The notes beneath the pieces are model-generated. The model was not told the origin of the DNA. It searched no databases and worked only from the letters and a program-made list of their open reading frames with translations. Below are positions 9,758 through 18,527 of a stretch of 64,000 nt of DNA, in pieces. A program made the translations under genes and the position numbers. The DNA is from Chitinophagaceae bacterium (GTDB lineage: Bacteria; Bacteroidota; Bacteroidia; Chitinophagales; Chitinophagaceae). The stretch covers positions 62,001 through 126,000 of the forward strand of contig JADBXP010000001.1 in assembly GCA_020403455.1 (NCBI GenBank), read 5' to 3'. How positions within the stretch are numbered: position 1 is the first letter of the stretch; every line of letters starts with the position of its first letter.

Positions 9758-11845
9758 TTATAAATTTTTCAGGATAATGAATTTTCGTTTCAACAACGTT
9801 GTATCCCCCGGAAATATTTTAAGTGCACTATCTGCTAATTGCAATAATTGGCTGCTCATGGCAGAGGGTTGATAGGAGACCTTCACGTTCGTCATGCCTT
9901 CTAAAAACCGATCCCAGGTACCGGGTAACTCAGGTCGTTTGGAAATAAATAAATTGAATGCTTTTTTGATGGTATTGGTATCTTTCATTTGAACGCTCGA
10001 TGCTATTAGCAGGTCGTAATAATTTTTCACGCGGGGTCTGTGAAAAAATGCCTCAGCTGCATACTTCTGTGCACTGTCAGGCCGATTGCTGTTGATATAG
10101 ATCAATGCTTTGAGAAATTCTCCGTATTTAAGATGTGGATTGGTATACTGAATACGGTTAACGTATTTCATGGCATCCTCCATTTTGCCATTTTGTCCCA
10201 AGTACCTTGCTTTAATTCCATCAATGGGCAGGGTGGAATATCCTATATTGGGCATGGAGGGAAAGGCACTAATGACATATTCGGGAGTGAGGATTATGTT
10301 CTCCTTGTCCATATCAATTCTTGTTTTTTCCTGAATAATCAGGGACTGATAGGTTTGGAATGTTACATAGGCTACCGGTAACATGATCAATAACAAGGAG
10401 AAGGTCATCAGGAGAGTTTTGTTCCCTTGTTTGCCGGCAGGCAATTGATTGGTGTCTTCCGGTGCAATTCTGTTAGGAATGTAGGAAGCCAGACAAACAG
10501 CACTGACCAAACTGAAAAAGATCTGGTTAATGGATCTTTCAATTGGAAAATTGAAAAATGCATCAATTGCATAAGCCAGGAGTCCGATTGCCGCCATGAC
10601 CAGAATGGGTTCTGTCTCTTTATTGTTTCCTTGAATGATTGTTCGAATGGTTATCAGCGCGATGGTGATGAATAGACTGATGTAGAGTAATCCTCCGGGT
10701 ATGCCCAGTTCGGCAAAGAACTCCAGAAAGTCATTGTGAGCATGTAATGGAACAGATAATTCATCGAAAATATCTTTGGATGGTTCGATGCTTTCCAATT
10801 TCCAGTTCCCGTAACCTGACCCAAGAAATGGATGAGATTTGGTGTAATCAATCGCATGTTGCCAAAAAGCCAACCGTTGGTTTCTGCTATTGTCTTTTTC
10901 CGATACAATAGAACCCATTCTTTCCACTACGGTTCCATATCCACCTTCAGTATTTTCATCTCCCACATTGTACTTGCTGGAATTAACCAGGCCCTGACCG
11001 ATTAGATAGCTAACCGCCAGTGGAAGCAGCAGGAAGATAAACTTCAGCCAGTGTTCTTTGTTCCTGTCCCTGAAGAAGCGAATTAGTTCGTAAATCACGG
11101 TCAATACGATCACCGCAATCAATCCCAGATAAGTAGTTCTGGAATTCAATAAAAAAATAACCAGTGAGCCCAGGGTAAATGAAGTGAGGAAGAATAATTT
11201 TCTAATACCCGCTAATTGAATAATTCCATAGAGGGCAAATGGAATTTTTATCATTAAGCTGGCGGCATAGATATTTTTATTTCCGGCATTTCCTCTCATA
11301 CCCAGCACTATTTCATTAAAACTCATGCTTCCCATCTGAGAAAATAGAAAGCTGAGAGATTGGATGGATTGTAGTAACAAGATTCCCGCTAGTAAATATG
11401 CCAACACGTTAAGAACATCTTTTTTCTGATCGATCAGCAGAAATAAATTGAAGAAAGCAACCACAGTGGTCAGCAGGCGGGCTATGCAAACCCACGTTTC
11501 AGTCGTGTTAAAGGCCCAGGTAACTGAGATGGTAGCCCAGGTTAGGAAGGCCAGTAAGAGGTAGGTAAATGGGAAGGAAAAAAGTCTTTTAACCGCGGAT
11601 TCAAATTCCTGGTGAGCATAGAGGAGGTAAGACAGGCAAACCATGTCCACCACTGCCAAATAGAACCACTGGGGCCCCATGGTATCGTAGGAACCTAGGT
11701 TGGGTATGAATTCTACCAATAGGTACAGGAGAATAAAAAAGGTAGCAATCCAGGTAGGAAGTTGGGAGGTCATGGGCCGGCTTACCTGTGCCGACGGGGT
11801 TACGGATTCAGTTTCCGGCACCCTTTTTTTATGTTTTTTGGCCAT
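9758..11845 (-). CDS. O-antigen ligase/polymerase-like membrane protein, paralog of the next gene
   Basis: The 695-aa product has the same layout as the 835-aa neighbour: a Lys-rich N terminus, about a dozen membrane segments, HAHNDFLEFFAELGIPGG near residue 368 with LGSGYGNWKLE just before it, then a shorter helical tail (YLGQNGKMEDAMKYVNRIQ). Shared blocks such as FNFPIER-NQ-FFS and AFPSMPN show a tandem duplication. It lacks the last two TPR-like units of the paralog and stops at KRKFIILKNL. It is transcribed first, 32 nt ahead of the second gene. Ligation or polymerisation of surface glycan is inferred from the Wzy_C motif; no glycosyltransferase genes are adjacent. Confidence 0.84.
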   Translation of the reverse strand: MAKKHKKRVPETESVTPSAQVSRPMTSQLPTWIATFFILLYLLVEFIPNLGSYDTMGPQWFYLAVVDMVCLSYLLYAHQEFESAVKRLFSFPFTYLLLAFLTWATISVTWAFNTTETWVCIARLLTTVVAFFNLFLLIDQKKDVLNVLAYLLAGILLLQSIQSLSFLFSQMGSMSFNEIVLGMRGNAGNKNIYAASLMIKIPFALYGIIQLAGIRKLFFLTSFTLGSLVIFLLNSRTTYLGLIAVIVLTVIYELIRFFRDRNKEHWLKFIFLLLPLAVSYLIGQGLVNSSKYNVGDENTEGGYGTVVERMGSIVSEKDNSRNQRLAFWQHAIDYTKSHPFLGSGYGNWKLESIEPSKDIFDELSVPLHAHNDFLEFFAELGIPGGLLYISLFITIALITIRTIIQGNNKETEPILVMAAIGLLAYAIDAFFNFPIERSINQIFFSLVSAVCLASYIPNRIAPEDTNQLPAGKQGNKTLLMTFSLLLIMLPVAYVTFQTYQSLIIQEKTRIDMDKENIILTPEYVISAFPSMPNIGYSTLPIDGIKARYLGQNGKMEDAMKYVNRIQYTNPHLKYGEFLKALIYINSNRPDSAQKYAAEAFFHRPRVKNYYDLLIASSVQMKDTNTIKKAFNLFISKRPELPGTWDRFLEGMTNVKVSYQPSAMSSQLLQLADSALKIFPGDTTLLKRKFIILKNL

Positions 11846-12082
11846 AGGAATGGTGATGACGTAAAAATATCAAAAAAATATGGTGTTTGTACAATTCGAA
11901 GGGGGAAGTAGGCGGTTATAAAAAGTTTAGAGCCAAAAAAAGTTATGACAGGTGGATATTGGGCAAGTAGGTAACGAAAATAAGTACATATACATTATTA
12001 TATATTTATATTTGAATTTGTATTGGTGAAAAAGAAATTCATACAAGCAGTAGAAAAATTTTTCTGTTTAACTACATAATCC
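11846..12082. other. AT-rich divergent region between ligase-like operon and rpsJ
   Basis: No gene is visible. The stretch is AT-rich. A second plus-strand TAnnTTTG match (TATATTTG, 12007-12014) could be an auxiliary rpsJ promoter. Confidence 0.5.
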
Positions 12083-12090
12083 TACCTTTG
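12083..12090 (+). promoter_or_regulatory. Promoter -7 box of the S10 operon
   Basis: TACCTTTG followed by CCGTCC is identical over 14 nt to the rpsL promoter. The box ends 30 nt before the rpsJ ATG. A small stem (TCCCA/TGGGA, 12094-12098 with 12109-12113) sits in the short leader. The -33 element is not obvious. Confidence 0.75.
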
Positions 12091-12120
12091 CCGTCCCAAT
12101 ACGAAAAATGGGATAGGAAT

Positions 12121-12426
12121 ATGTCTCAGCGAATCAGAATAAAACTGCAGTCCTACGACCACAACCTGGTTGATAAGTCGGCTGAAAAGATTGTGAAAAC
12201 TGTACGTAGTACAGGTGCGGTAGTTACTGGACCTATTCCGCTGCCCACGCACAAGAAGATTTTCACGGTACTTCGTTCGCCACACGTGAACAAGAAGAGC
12301 CGTGAGCAGTTCCAGTTAGCTACGCATAAGCGTTTACTGGACATTTACACATCCTCTTCTCGTACTGTGGATGCGTTGAGTAAGCTGGACTTGCCCTCCG
12401 GTGTTGAAGTAGAGATCAAGGCCTGA
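12121..12426 (+). CDS. rpsJ: 30S ribosomal protein S10
   Basis: S10 belongs to the head of the 30S subunit and, as NusE, to antitermination complexes. The 101-aa product starts [20 protein letters not shown], the usual family start. A longer reading from a TTG at 12088 is rejected because that codon lies inside the promoter box. Family landmarks include the PLPTHK loop and [13 protein letters not shown]. It leads the S10-spc cluster, but a 281-nt structured spacer separates it from rplC. Confidence 0.99.
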   Translation: MSQRIRIKLQSYDHNLVDKSAEKIVKTVRSTGAVVTGPIPLPTHKKIFTVLRSPHVNKKSREQFQLATHKRLLDIYTSSSRTVDALSKLDLPSGVEVEIKA

Positions 12427-12707
12427 TGTTGATTGGGTTTTGAACCATTGAAAAAAGAGTTCTTATCATAATGTCATCTTTCAAATTCGCCTTTGGCGGA
12501 AGAAAAAAGCGCTGACATAACCTAAACTCCCGGGGATGGTCGGGAGGAAACATATAAACAGGCCCTTCGAGGTTTGTTTACTGCCGGTACTTCCGCTTTT
12601 CTGCCAAGAAAAAACAAAGGAAAAGGTCGGTGGCAAACGAGGATTGAAATCTGCTATCATCGGCAGATTGTCCTTAACAACCTGCGCGGGGCTATAAACC
12701 GCGAACG
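12427..12707 (+). promoter_or_regulatory. Structured spacer between rpsJ and rplC, candidate cis-regulatory RNA
   Basis: This 281-nt spacer is by far the longest in the ribosomal cluster. By eye it folds into five local hairpins: 12486-12500 (TTCGCC/GGCGGA, triloop), 12527-12546 (CTCCCG/CGGGAG), 12555-12580 (TAAACA/TGTTTA around CCT/AGG), 12648-12669 (AATCTGC/GCAGATT) and 12685-12703 (CGCGG/CCGCG), the last ending 4 nt before the rplC ATG. GCGGAAG (12496-12502) can instead pair with CTTCCGC (12590-12596), excluding the first hairpin, which suggests two alternative folds. Control by a ribosomal protein such as L3 or L4 is inferred. No internal promoter is evident. Confidence 0.6.
12471..12515 (+). 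CDS. Possible 14-codon basic leader peptide ORF in the rpsJ-rplC spacer
   Basis: An ATG at 12471 opens a 14-codon frame, MSSFKFAFGGRKKR, closed by TGA at 12513-12515. It lies 44 nt after the rpsJ stop and covers the first hairpin of the structured spacer. Three of the last four residues and the central Lys are basic. It could be a leader peptide whose translation affects the fold, or chance; no Shine-Dalgarno sequence or homolog is available to decide. Confidence 0.25.
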   Translation: MSSFKFAFGGRKKR

Positions 12708-13325
12708 ATGAAAGGAATTATTGGAAAGAAAATCGGGATGACAAGTGTCTTCTCGCAAGATGGTAAGCAGACTGCCTGCACCATCATTGAGGCCGGACCC
12801 TGTACAGTTACACAGGTGAAATCTGCCGATACAGACGGTTATACCGCACTTCAGCTCGCATTTGGTGAGAAAAAAGAAAAGCATGCTACCCAAGCAGAAA
12901 TCAACCATTTCAGCAAGGCACAGACTGCTCCTAAAAAATTCGTAAAAGAATTCCGCAATTATTCAATTCCCAAAGCCATAGGGGAAACCATTACCGTTGA
13001 TATCTTCTCTGAAGGTGAATCAGTGGAAGTGGTTGGAACCACTAAGGGTAAGGGTTTCCAGGGTGTTGTGAAGCGTCATGGTTTTTCCGGTGTGGGTGAA
13101 GCATCCCACGGACAGCATGACCGTTCCCGCGCTCCGGGATCCATTGGTGGATCATCCTATCCTTCCCGTGTATTCAAAGGAATGCGCATGGCAGGAAGAA
13201 TGGGTGGAGACCGCGTAAAGATGAAGGGTCTCAAGATTGTAAAGATTTTTCCTGAAAAAAATTATATCCTCATCAGTGGTTCAGTACCAGGTCACAACGG
13301 CTCCATCGTTTTGATCCAGAAGTAA
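12708..13325 (+). CDS. rplC: 50S ribosomal protein L3
   Basis: L3 starts 50S assembly and reaches toward the peptidyl transferase centre. The 205-aa product begins [15 protein letters not shown], a standard L3 start, and has the conserved [11 protein letters not shown] and [14 protein letters not shown] loop, including the Gln (GQHD) that is methylated in other bacteria. The ATG is 4 nt after a GC-rich hairpin that ends the long structured spacer, so access to this start may be controlled by RNA structure. rplD follows after 21 nt. Confidence 0.99.
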   Translation: MKGIIGKKIGMTSVFSQDGKQTACTIIEAGPCTVTQVKSADTDGYTALQLAFGEKKEKHATQAEINHFSKAQTAPKKFVKEFRNYSIPKAIGETITVDIFSEGESVEVVGTTKGKGFQGVVKRHGFSGVGEASHGQHDRSRAPGSIGGSSYPSRVFKGMRMAGRMGGDRVKMKGLKIVKIFPEKNYILISGSVPGHNGSIVLIQK

Positions 13326-13346
13326 TCACCCCTCAATCGTTAAAAA

Positions 13347-13973
13347 ATGCAAGTAGAAGTTTTAAATACCAAAGGAGAGAAAACCGGCAGAACGGTTGAA
13401 TTACCGGATGAAATTTTCGGCATTGAACCCAATGATCATGCGATTTATCTCGCTGTGAAGCAATACCTGGCCCAGGCTCGTCAGGGTACACACAAAGTGA
13501 AAACCCGCGCTGAGGTGCAAGGTGCTAGCCGTAAGTTACACAAGCAAAAAGGAACCGGTGGATCTCGTAAAGGAAATATCCGCAACCCATTGTACAAGGG
13601 TGGTGGTACTATTTTCGGACCTAAGCCACACGATTACGGCTTCAAACTGAACAGAAAAGTAAAGGATCTCGCTAAGATGTCCGCTCTTTCTTATAAAGCA
13701 AAAGAAAATGCACTTTTCGTGATCGAAGACATCGTGATGGATGCTCCCAAGACGAAGACCCTCATGAATGTGCTCGAAAATCTGAACATCGCTCACAAAA
13801 AAACATTGATGGTATTGCCTGAATACCAGGATAATTTATACCTGAGTTCACGCAACATCCCCAATGTAGGAAGTCGTTTGCTGTCAGACATCAATACCTA
13901 CGAATTAATGAATGCCGATGTATTGGTGTTATTGGAGAATACTGCTAAAATTCTGACAGAGGAAGCTGCTTAA
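13347..13973 (+). CDS. rplD: 50S ribosomal protein L4
   Basis: L4 lines the exit tunnel constriction and in enterobacteria also represses the S10 operon. The 208-aa product has the extended-loop signature KQKGTGGSRKGNIRNPLYKGGG and the motif KVKTRAEVQGASRKLHKQKGT before it. It is in the usual place between rplC and rplW. Whether it regulates this operon is unknown; the structured rpsJ-rplC spacer is a plausible target. Confidence 0.98.
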   Translation: MQVEVLNTKGEKTGRTVELPDEIFGIEPNDHAIYLAVKQYLAQARQGTHKVKTRAEVQGASRKLHKQKGTGGSRKGNIRNPLYKGGGTIFGPKPHDYGFKLNRKVKDLAKMSALSYKAKENALFVIEDIVMDAPKTKTLMNVLENLNIAHKKTLMVLPEYQDNLYLSSRNIPNVGSRLLSDINTYELMNADVLVLLENTAKILTEEAA

Positions 13974-13998
13974 AAAAATAAGTTCAAAACTGATTATT

Positions 13999-14298
13999 AT
14001 GAAACTCAGCGAAGTATTAATAAAGCCCATAGTTACCGAAAAAGCCAATGCACAGCAGGAAAAGCTCCGCAGGTATGCTTTTAAAGTAGACAAGCGTGCC
14101 AACAAACTGGAAATCAAAAAGGCAATCGAAGAATTCTATGGGGTTAATGTTGTAGATGTGAACACGGTGGTGGTTCCGGGCAAGAATAAAACCCGTTACA
14201 CCAAAGCCGGATTCATCAAGGGTATCAAGAGTCCTTACAAAAAAGCTCTGGTTACTGTTGCGGAGGGAGATAGCATTGACCTGTACGCTAACATTTAA
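13999..14298 (+). CDS. rplW: 50S ribosomal protein L23
   Basis: L23 sits at the exit of the peptide tunnel and docks trigger factor and SRP. The 99-aa product has the usual LIKPIVTEKAN start and the NKLEIKKAIEEFYGVNVVDVNT core. It follows rplD by 25 nt. The 93-nt spacer to rplB is longer than most in the operon and has only short stems, such as CCGC-ACCA-GCGG. Confidence 0.98.
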   Translation: MKLSEVLIKPIVTEKANAQQEKLRRYAFKVDKRANKLEIKKAIEEFYGVNVVDVNTVVVPGKNKTRYTKAGFIKGIKSPYKKALVTVAEGDSIDLYANI

Positions 14299-14391
14299 TA
14301 AAAGGTATCCCACCTCACAAAGGGAAAGAATGGTAAGCAACTACCGCGAAAGTTGATTAACAAAACCGCACCAGCGGAAAAAGAAACAAAA

Positions 14392-15231
14392 ATGGCACTT
14401 AAGAAGTACAAACCGATTACTGCAGGAACTCGTTGGAGAATTGGAAACGCATATGCGGAAATCACTACCAACCAGCCTGAGAAGAGTCTTTTAGAACCAC
14501 AGAAAAACACGGCAGGAAGAAACTCTCAAGGTCGTCGTGTAACCCGATACATGGGTGGTGGTAACAAACAACATTACCGCATCATTGATTTCAAGCGCAA
14601 CAAGCGCGATATGAATGCTACCGTTCTGTCTGTTGAGTATGACCCCAATCGTACTGCATTTATTGCATTGTTACAGTATACAGACGGTGAAAAGCGCTAT
14701 ATCATTGCACCTCAGGGAATTCAGGTAGGATCAACTGTAATTGCCGGTGACAATGTTGCACCTGAAATTGGAAATGCCCTGTTGATGAAGAACATGCCAC
14801 TGGGTACCATCATTCACAACATCGAAATGCAGCCTGGCCAGGGTGCCAAACTGGTAAGAAGTGCCGGTTCATCCGCTCAGTTAGCCAATAAGGAAGAGGC
14901 TTATGCAGTTCTTAAAATGCCTTCCGGTGAATTGAGAAAAGTATTGATCAACTGTTACGCTACTGTAGGTGTTGTATCCAATAGCGACCATAACCTCGAA
15001 ACCGCCGGTAAAGCTGGTAAGAATCGTTGGAAAGGTATTCGTCCCCGCGTAAGAGGTGTTGCCATGAACCCGGTTGATCACCCCATGGGTGGTGGTGAAG
15101 GTAAAGCTTCAGGAGGACACCCCAGAAGCAGAACAGGCAAATACGCAAAAGGAGAAAAAACTCGTACCCGCGGTAAAGGCAGTGACAAACTGATCATTCA
15201 GCGCCGGGATGGTAAAAAAATCGCCAAATAA
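14392..15231 (+). CDS. rplB: 50S ribosomal protein L2
   Basis: L2 binds 23S rRNA, bridges the subunits and is needed for peptidyl transferase activity. The 279-aa protein is read from the ATG at 14392 ([15 protein letters not shown]), the conserved family start; an upstream start at 14353 would add 13 unrelated residues. The C-terminal loop [21 protein letters not shown] contains the conserved His, and the tail is basic. It stands in the canonical order between rplW and rpsS. Confidence 0.98.
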   Translation: MALKKYKPITAGTRWRIGNAYAEITTNQPEKSLLEPQKNTAGRNSQGRRVTRYMGGGNKQHYRIIDFKRNKRDMNATVLSVEYDPNRTAFIALLQYTDGEKRYIIAPQGIQVGSTVIAGDNVAPEIGNALLMKNMPLGTIIHNIEMQPGQGAKLVRSAGSSAQLANKEEAYAVLKMPSGELRKVLINCYATVGVVSNSDHNLETAGKAGKNRWKGIRPRVRGVAMNPVDHPMGGGEGKASGGHPRSRTGKYAKGEKTRTRGKGSDKLIIQRRDGKKIAK

Positions 15232-15256
15232 ATAAAAACCATTTAATAAATAACAC

Positions 15257-15526
15257 ATGGGTCGTTCGATTAAAAAAGGTCCTTACGTTGACAACAGCCT
15301 GGAGAGCAAGATCATCGCCATGACCGAGGGTAGAACAAAAAAAGGGGTAATCAAAACCTGGAGCCGTCGCAGTACCATTACGCCTGATTTTGTAGGTCAC
15401 ACCTTCGCCGTTCACAATGGTAACAAGTTCATCCCGGTATATGTAACTGAATTCATGGTGGGGCACAAATTGGGCGAATTCGCTCCTACCCGCAACTTCA
15501 GAGGACACGCAGGAACCAAAAAATAA
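15257..15526 (+). CDS. rpsS: 30S ribosomal protein S19
   Basis: S19 is in the 30S head and contacts tRNA and bridge B1a. The 89-aa product begins [15 protein letters not shown] and ends with [14 protein letters not shown], both family hallmarks. It is 25 nt after rplB and 54 nt before rplV in the standard order. Confidence 0.99.
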   Translation: MGRSIKKGPYVDNSLESKIIAMTEGRTKKGVIKTWSRRSTITPDFVGHTFAVHNGNKFIPVYVTEFMVGHKLGEFAPTRNFRGHAGTKK

Positions 15527-15580
15527 ACACCAGTACTGATCTGGACTACAATGCCCAGGTGAGTCAATAAATAAAATGAA

Positions 15581-15925
15581 ATGGAAGCAGTAGCAAAACT
15601 CAATAACTATCCTACAGGTCCGCGCAAAATGCGCTTGCTGGCCGATGTGATTCGTGGTATGGATGTCGAGAAGGCACTTGCCATTCTTGAGCACCATCCG
15701 CAACACAATGCAGTACCCCTCGCTAAATTACTCAGAAGTGCTATCAACAACTGGGAGCAGAAAAATAGCGGAGTAAGTGCAGCAGACAGTGCATTAATTG
15801 TTAAAACGGTTTTTGTAGATGGCGGTCGCACACTGAAAAGAATGCGTCCGGCACCCCAGGGCCGTGGATACCGGGTTCGCAAGCGCAGCAACCATGTCAC
15901 TTTAATTGTAGATTCAAATAAATAA
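15581..15925 (+). CDS. rplV: 50S ribosomal protein L22
   Basis: L22 spans the large subunit and with L4 forms the tunnel constriction, where macrolide-resistance changes arise. The 114-aa product has the core [17 protein letters not shown] and the beta-hairpin tip region [20 protein letters not shown] without visible deletion or insertion. It begins with ATG at 15581 and is followed 16 nt later by rpsC. Confidence 0.98.
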   Translation: MEAVAKLNNYPTGPRKMRLLADVIRGMDVEKALAILEHHPQHNAVPLAKLLRSAINNWEQKNSGVSAADSALIVKTVFVDGGRTLKRMRPAPQGRGYRVRKRSNHVTLIVDSNK

Positions 15926-15941
15926 TTCGTAAAACACTTAT

Positions 15942-16730
15942 ATGGGTCAAAAAGCAAATCCGATTGGTAACAGGTTAGGTATCATCCGTGGATGGGACAG
16001 TAACTGGTATGGCAGTAAGAAAGACTTCGCCAATAACCTGATTGAGGACAATGAAATCCGCAAATACCTGAATGCCCGTATCAACAAAGGCGGTATCGCT
16101 AAAATTGTAATCGAGCGTACTTTGGGTAAACTGATTGTAACCATTCATACTTCTAAACCCGGTATCATCATCGGTAAAGGTGGAAATGAAGTGGACCGCA
16201 TCAAGGAGGAACTGAAAAAGCTGACCAGCAACCAGGATGTGCAGATCAACATTCTTGAGATACGCAGACCCGAATTGGATGCCAATATTGTTGGAGATAC
16301 CATCGCCCGTCAGATTGAGAACAGAATCAATTTTAAGCGTGCCATCAAAATGTCAATTGCTTCTACACTCCGCATGGGTGCTGAAGGAATCAAGGTAAAG
16401 GTAAGTGGACGTTTAGGAGGTGCTGAAATTGCCCGCAGTGAAGAATTCAAACAAGGTCGTGTTCCTCTGCATACCTATCGTATGGATATTGATTACGCGA
16501 GTGTTTTTGCTCAAACAGTTTACGGAAAAATCGGAATCAAAGTATGGATCTGTAAAGGGGAAGTACTGGGCAAGCGTGAATTGAACCCGAATTTCGTTGG
16601 TGGAAAAACCGACATGAGCGATCGCAGAGAGCGTACTGATGACAGAGGTGATAGAAGAGGCGGTGACAGAAGAGATGATCGTCGCGGAGGTGGAGACAGA
16701 GGAGGCAGAGGAGGCCGTCGTTCTTCCTAA
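15942..16730 (+). CDS. rpsC: 30S ribosomal protein S3 with Arg/Gly/Asp-rich C-terminal tail
   Basis: S3 lies at the mRNA entry channel and has helicase activity together with S4 and S5. The 262-aa product has the start [14 protein letters not shown] and the KH domain GxxG loop ([13 protein letters not shown]). After about residue 224 it continues with a roughly 38-residue low-complexity tail of R, G and D (for example [13 protein letters not shown]). E. coli S3 has 233 residues and lacks this repetitive tail. The tail would lie on the ribosome surface near incoming mRNA; its function is unknown. Confidence 0.98.
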   Translation: MGQKANPIGNRLGIIRGWDSNWYGSKKDFANNLIEDNEIRKYLNARINKGGIAKIVIERTLGKLIVTIHTSKPGIIIGKGGNEVDRIKEELKKLTSNQDVQINILEIRRPELDANIVGDTIARQIENRINFKRAIKMSIASTLRMGAEGIKVKVSGRLGGAEIARSEEFKQGRVPLHTYRMDIDYASVFAQTVYGKIGIKVWICKGEVLGKRELNPNFVGGKTDMSDRRERTDDRGDRRGGDRRDDRRGGGDRGGRGGRRSS

Positions 16731-16774
16731 TTTATTATAACCAATTGTTTTCATAGAATTACAAACAGCAATAC

Positions 16775-17194
16775 ATGTTACAACCTAAAAGAAGCAAGCA
16801 CCGGAAACAGCAAAAGGGCAGAATTCGTGAAGTAGCTAAGCGTGGAACTGCCATCTCTTTTGGTTCTTTTGCCCTCAAAGCCCTGGAGCCAATATGGCTA
16901 ACCAACCGTCAGATTGAATCTGCCCGTCAGGCCATGACCCGTGCCATGAAAAGAGAAGGAAATGTGTGGATTCGCATCTTCCCGGATAAAATCATTACCC
17001 GTAAACCTGCTGAAGTACGTATGGGTAAGGGTAAGGGTAACCCTGAATTCTGGGCCGCTGTTGTAGAACCAGGACGTATCATATTTGAGTGTGATGGTGT
17101 TAGCCAGGAAACTGCTAAAGAAGCCATGAAACTCGCAGCTCAAAAATTACCCATCGCCACCAAATTTGTTATCAGAAGAGATTTACAGGCATAA
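16775..17194 (+). CDS. rplP: 50S ribosomal protein L16
   Basis: L16 organises the A-site region of the large subunit. The 139-aa product has the usual [16 protein letters not shown] start, the [18 protein letters not shown] loop around the conserved Arg, and a C terminus ending in the FVIRRDL type. It lies in canonical order after rpsC with a 44-nt spacer. Confidence 0.99.
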   Translation: MLQPKRSKHRKQQKGRIREVAKRGTAISFGSFALKALEPIWLTNRQIESARQAMTRAMKREGNVWIRIFPDKIITRKPAEVRMGKGKGNPEFWAAVVEPGRIIFECDGVSQETAKEAMKLAAQKLPIATKFVIRRDLQA

Positions 17195-17206
17195 AAATTA
17201 TTATCC

Positions 17207-17422
17207 ATGGCAAATAAACAAACCAACGCATTCAATACGTCGATTCGGGAAATGAGCGTTTCTGACCTGACTGCTAAAATCAAAGATGATCAGCTACGAC
17301 TGAAGAAGCTGGAGTTTGCCCATGCAATTTCTCCACTCGAAAATCCAATGAATATCCGAACTCTTCGCCGCGACATCGCCAGATTGAGAACGGAACTTAA
17401 GAAAAAAGAAATGGGCATTTAA
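17207..17422 (+). CDS. rpmC: 50S ribosomal protein L29
   Basis: L29 is a small helical protein beside L23 at the tunnel exit. The 71-aa product has the two-helix pattern with LKKLEFAHAISPLENPMNIRTLRRDIARLRTEL. It lies 12 nt after rplP and 18 nt before rpsQ. Confidence 0.97.
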   Translation: MANKQTNAFNTSIREMSVSDLTAKIKDDQLRLKKLEFAHAISPLENPMNIRTLRRDIARLRTELKKKEMGI

Positions 17423-17440
17423 TCCATAAATCAACTAAAA

Positions 17441-17698
17441 ATGGCTGAAAGAAATTTACGCAAAACAAGAACGGGAGTAGTTACCAGTGATAAAATGAGT
17501 AAGACTATTACCGTTGCTGTAGAAAGGAAAGTAAAACACCCGATCTACGGAAAGTTCGTGAAGAAAACCACGAAATTCCATGCCCACGATGAGAAAGAAG
17601 AGTGTGGTATCGGTGATGTGGTTAAAATCATGGAAACCCGTCCGCTCAGCAAAACAAAGCGCTGGCGCCTGGTAGAAGTGGTTGAGAAAGCGAAATAA
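17441..17698 (+). CDS. rpsQ: 30S ribosomal protein S17
   Basis: S17 is a primary 16S rRNA-binding protein with an OB fold. The 85-aa product contains [28 protein letters not shown] and the [15 protein letters not shown] end typical of the family. A spacer holding a long hairpin follows before rplN. Confidence 0.98.
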   Translation: MAERNLRKTRTGVVTSDKMSKTITVAVERKVKHPIYGKFVKKTTKFHAHDEKEECGIGDVVKIMETRPLSKTKRWRLVEVVEKAK

Positions 17699-17707
17699 AC
17701 AATCTCT

Positions 17708-17745
17708 GGGCGGAAAAAAGTAGAACCCTACTCGTTTCTCCGTCC
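17708..17745 (+). promoter_or_regulatory. Hairpin filling the rpsQ-rplN spacer
   Basis: GGGCGGA (17708-17714) pairs with TCCGTCC (17739-17745) with one G-U. An inner AGTAG/CTACT stem with an AACC loop lies at 17719-17732. No T run follows, so a terminator is unlikely. It may be an RNA processing or regulatory element. Confidence 0.5.
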
Positions 17746-17770
17746 GACATCAAACACAAACAGTATAACA

Positions 17771-18139
17771 ATGATACAGCAAGAAAGTCGACTGAATGTT
17801 GCCGATAACAGCGGAGCCAAAGAAGTTCTTTGCATCCGTGTGCTGGGAAACAGTGGTCAGGATTATGCCAAAATCGGTGATAAGATCGTAGTTACAGTTA
17901 AAGATGCCATCCCCGCCGGTGGAATTAAAAAGGGAACAGTTTCTAAGGCAGTAATTGTAAGGACTAAAAATAAGTTGCGCCGCAAAGACGGATCATACAT
18001 CCGTTTTGATGACAACGCAGTGGTATTATTAAACAATGCTGACGAGCCAAGAGGTACGCGTATATTCGGACCGGTTGCCCGTGAGTTGCGTGATAAAGGT
18101 TACATGAAAATCATTTCACTGGCACCAGAAGTACTGTAA
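17771..18139 (+). CDS. rplN: 50S ribosomal protein L14
   Basis: L14 forms intersubunit bridges and is the docking site of the silencing factor RsfS. The 122-aa product starts [18 protein letters not shown] and has [19 protein letters not shown] and the final [10 protein letters not shown], the classical family features. It is the first gene of the spc-type half of the cluster. Confidence 0.99.
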   Translation: MIQQESRLNVADNSGAKEVLCIRVLGNSGQDYAKIGDKIVVTVKDAIPAGGIKKGTVSKAVIVRTKNKLRRKDGSYIRFDDNAVVLLNNADEPRGTRIFGPVARELRDKGYMKIISLAPEVL

Positions 18140-18188
18140 TAAACTATTCTATCATTAAAAAATAACTCCTCGGAGAGTTGGAGGTACC

Positions 18189-18527
18189 ATGAGTACAAGA
18201 TTTAAACCAAAGTTCAACATCAAAAAAGGCGATACAGTTGTTGTAATCGCCGGTGATGGAAAAGACCTGAAAAAACCACGCACTGTGCTGGAAGTTATTG
18301 TTGATAAAGGTCGTGTGGTAGTTGAAGGTATCAACATAGTTAAAAAACACACCAAGCCGACGGCTCAGAACACCAAAGGTGGTATTATCCAAAAAGAAGC
18401 CCCCATCAGCATTTCCAATGTGATGCTCTGGGATGCCAAGGCAGGTGAAGCTACACGTGTTAAAAGAACACGTGAAGAAGGTAAATTAGTTCGCATTTCT
18501 AAAAAATCAGGGGAGGTAATCAAATGA
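18189..18527 (+). CDS. rplX: 50S ribosomal protein L24
   Basis: L24 is an early assembly protein near the tunnel exit. The 112-aa product has a KOW motif ([16 protein letters not shown]) and the [12 protein letters not shown] segment. Its stop overlaps the rplE start in an ATGA at 18524-18527, so the two genes are probably translationally coupled. Confidence 0.98.
   Translation: MSTRFKPKFNIKKGDTVVVIAGDGKDLKKPRTVLEVIVDKGRVVVEGINIVKKHTKPTAQNTKGGIIQKEAPISISNVMLWDAKAGEATRVKRTREEGKLVRISKKSGEVIK

Noticed and set aside
12088..12120. Longer N terminus for S10 from TTG at 12088
   Set aside because: The TTG lies in the TACCTTTG promoter box, and the S10 family starts at the ATG at 12121.
15194..15706. 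170-aa antisense open frame over rplB, rpsS and rplV
   Set aside because: Shadow frame across three conserved genes and their spacers.
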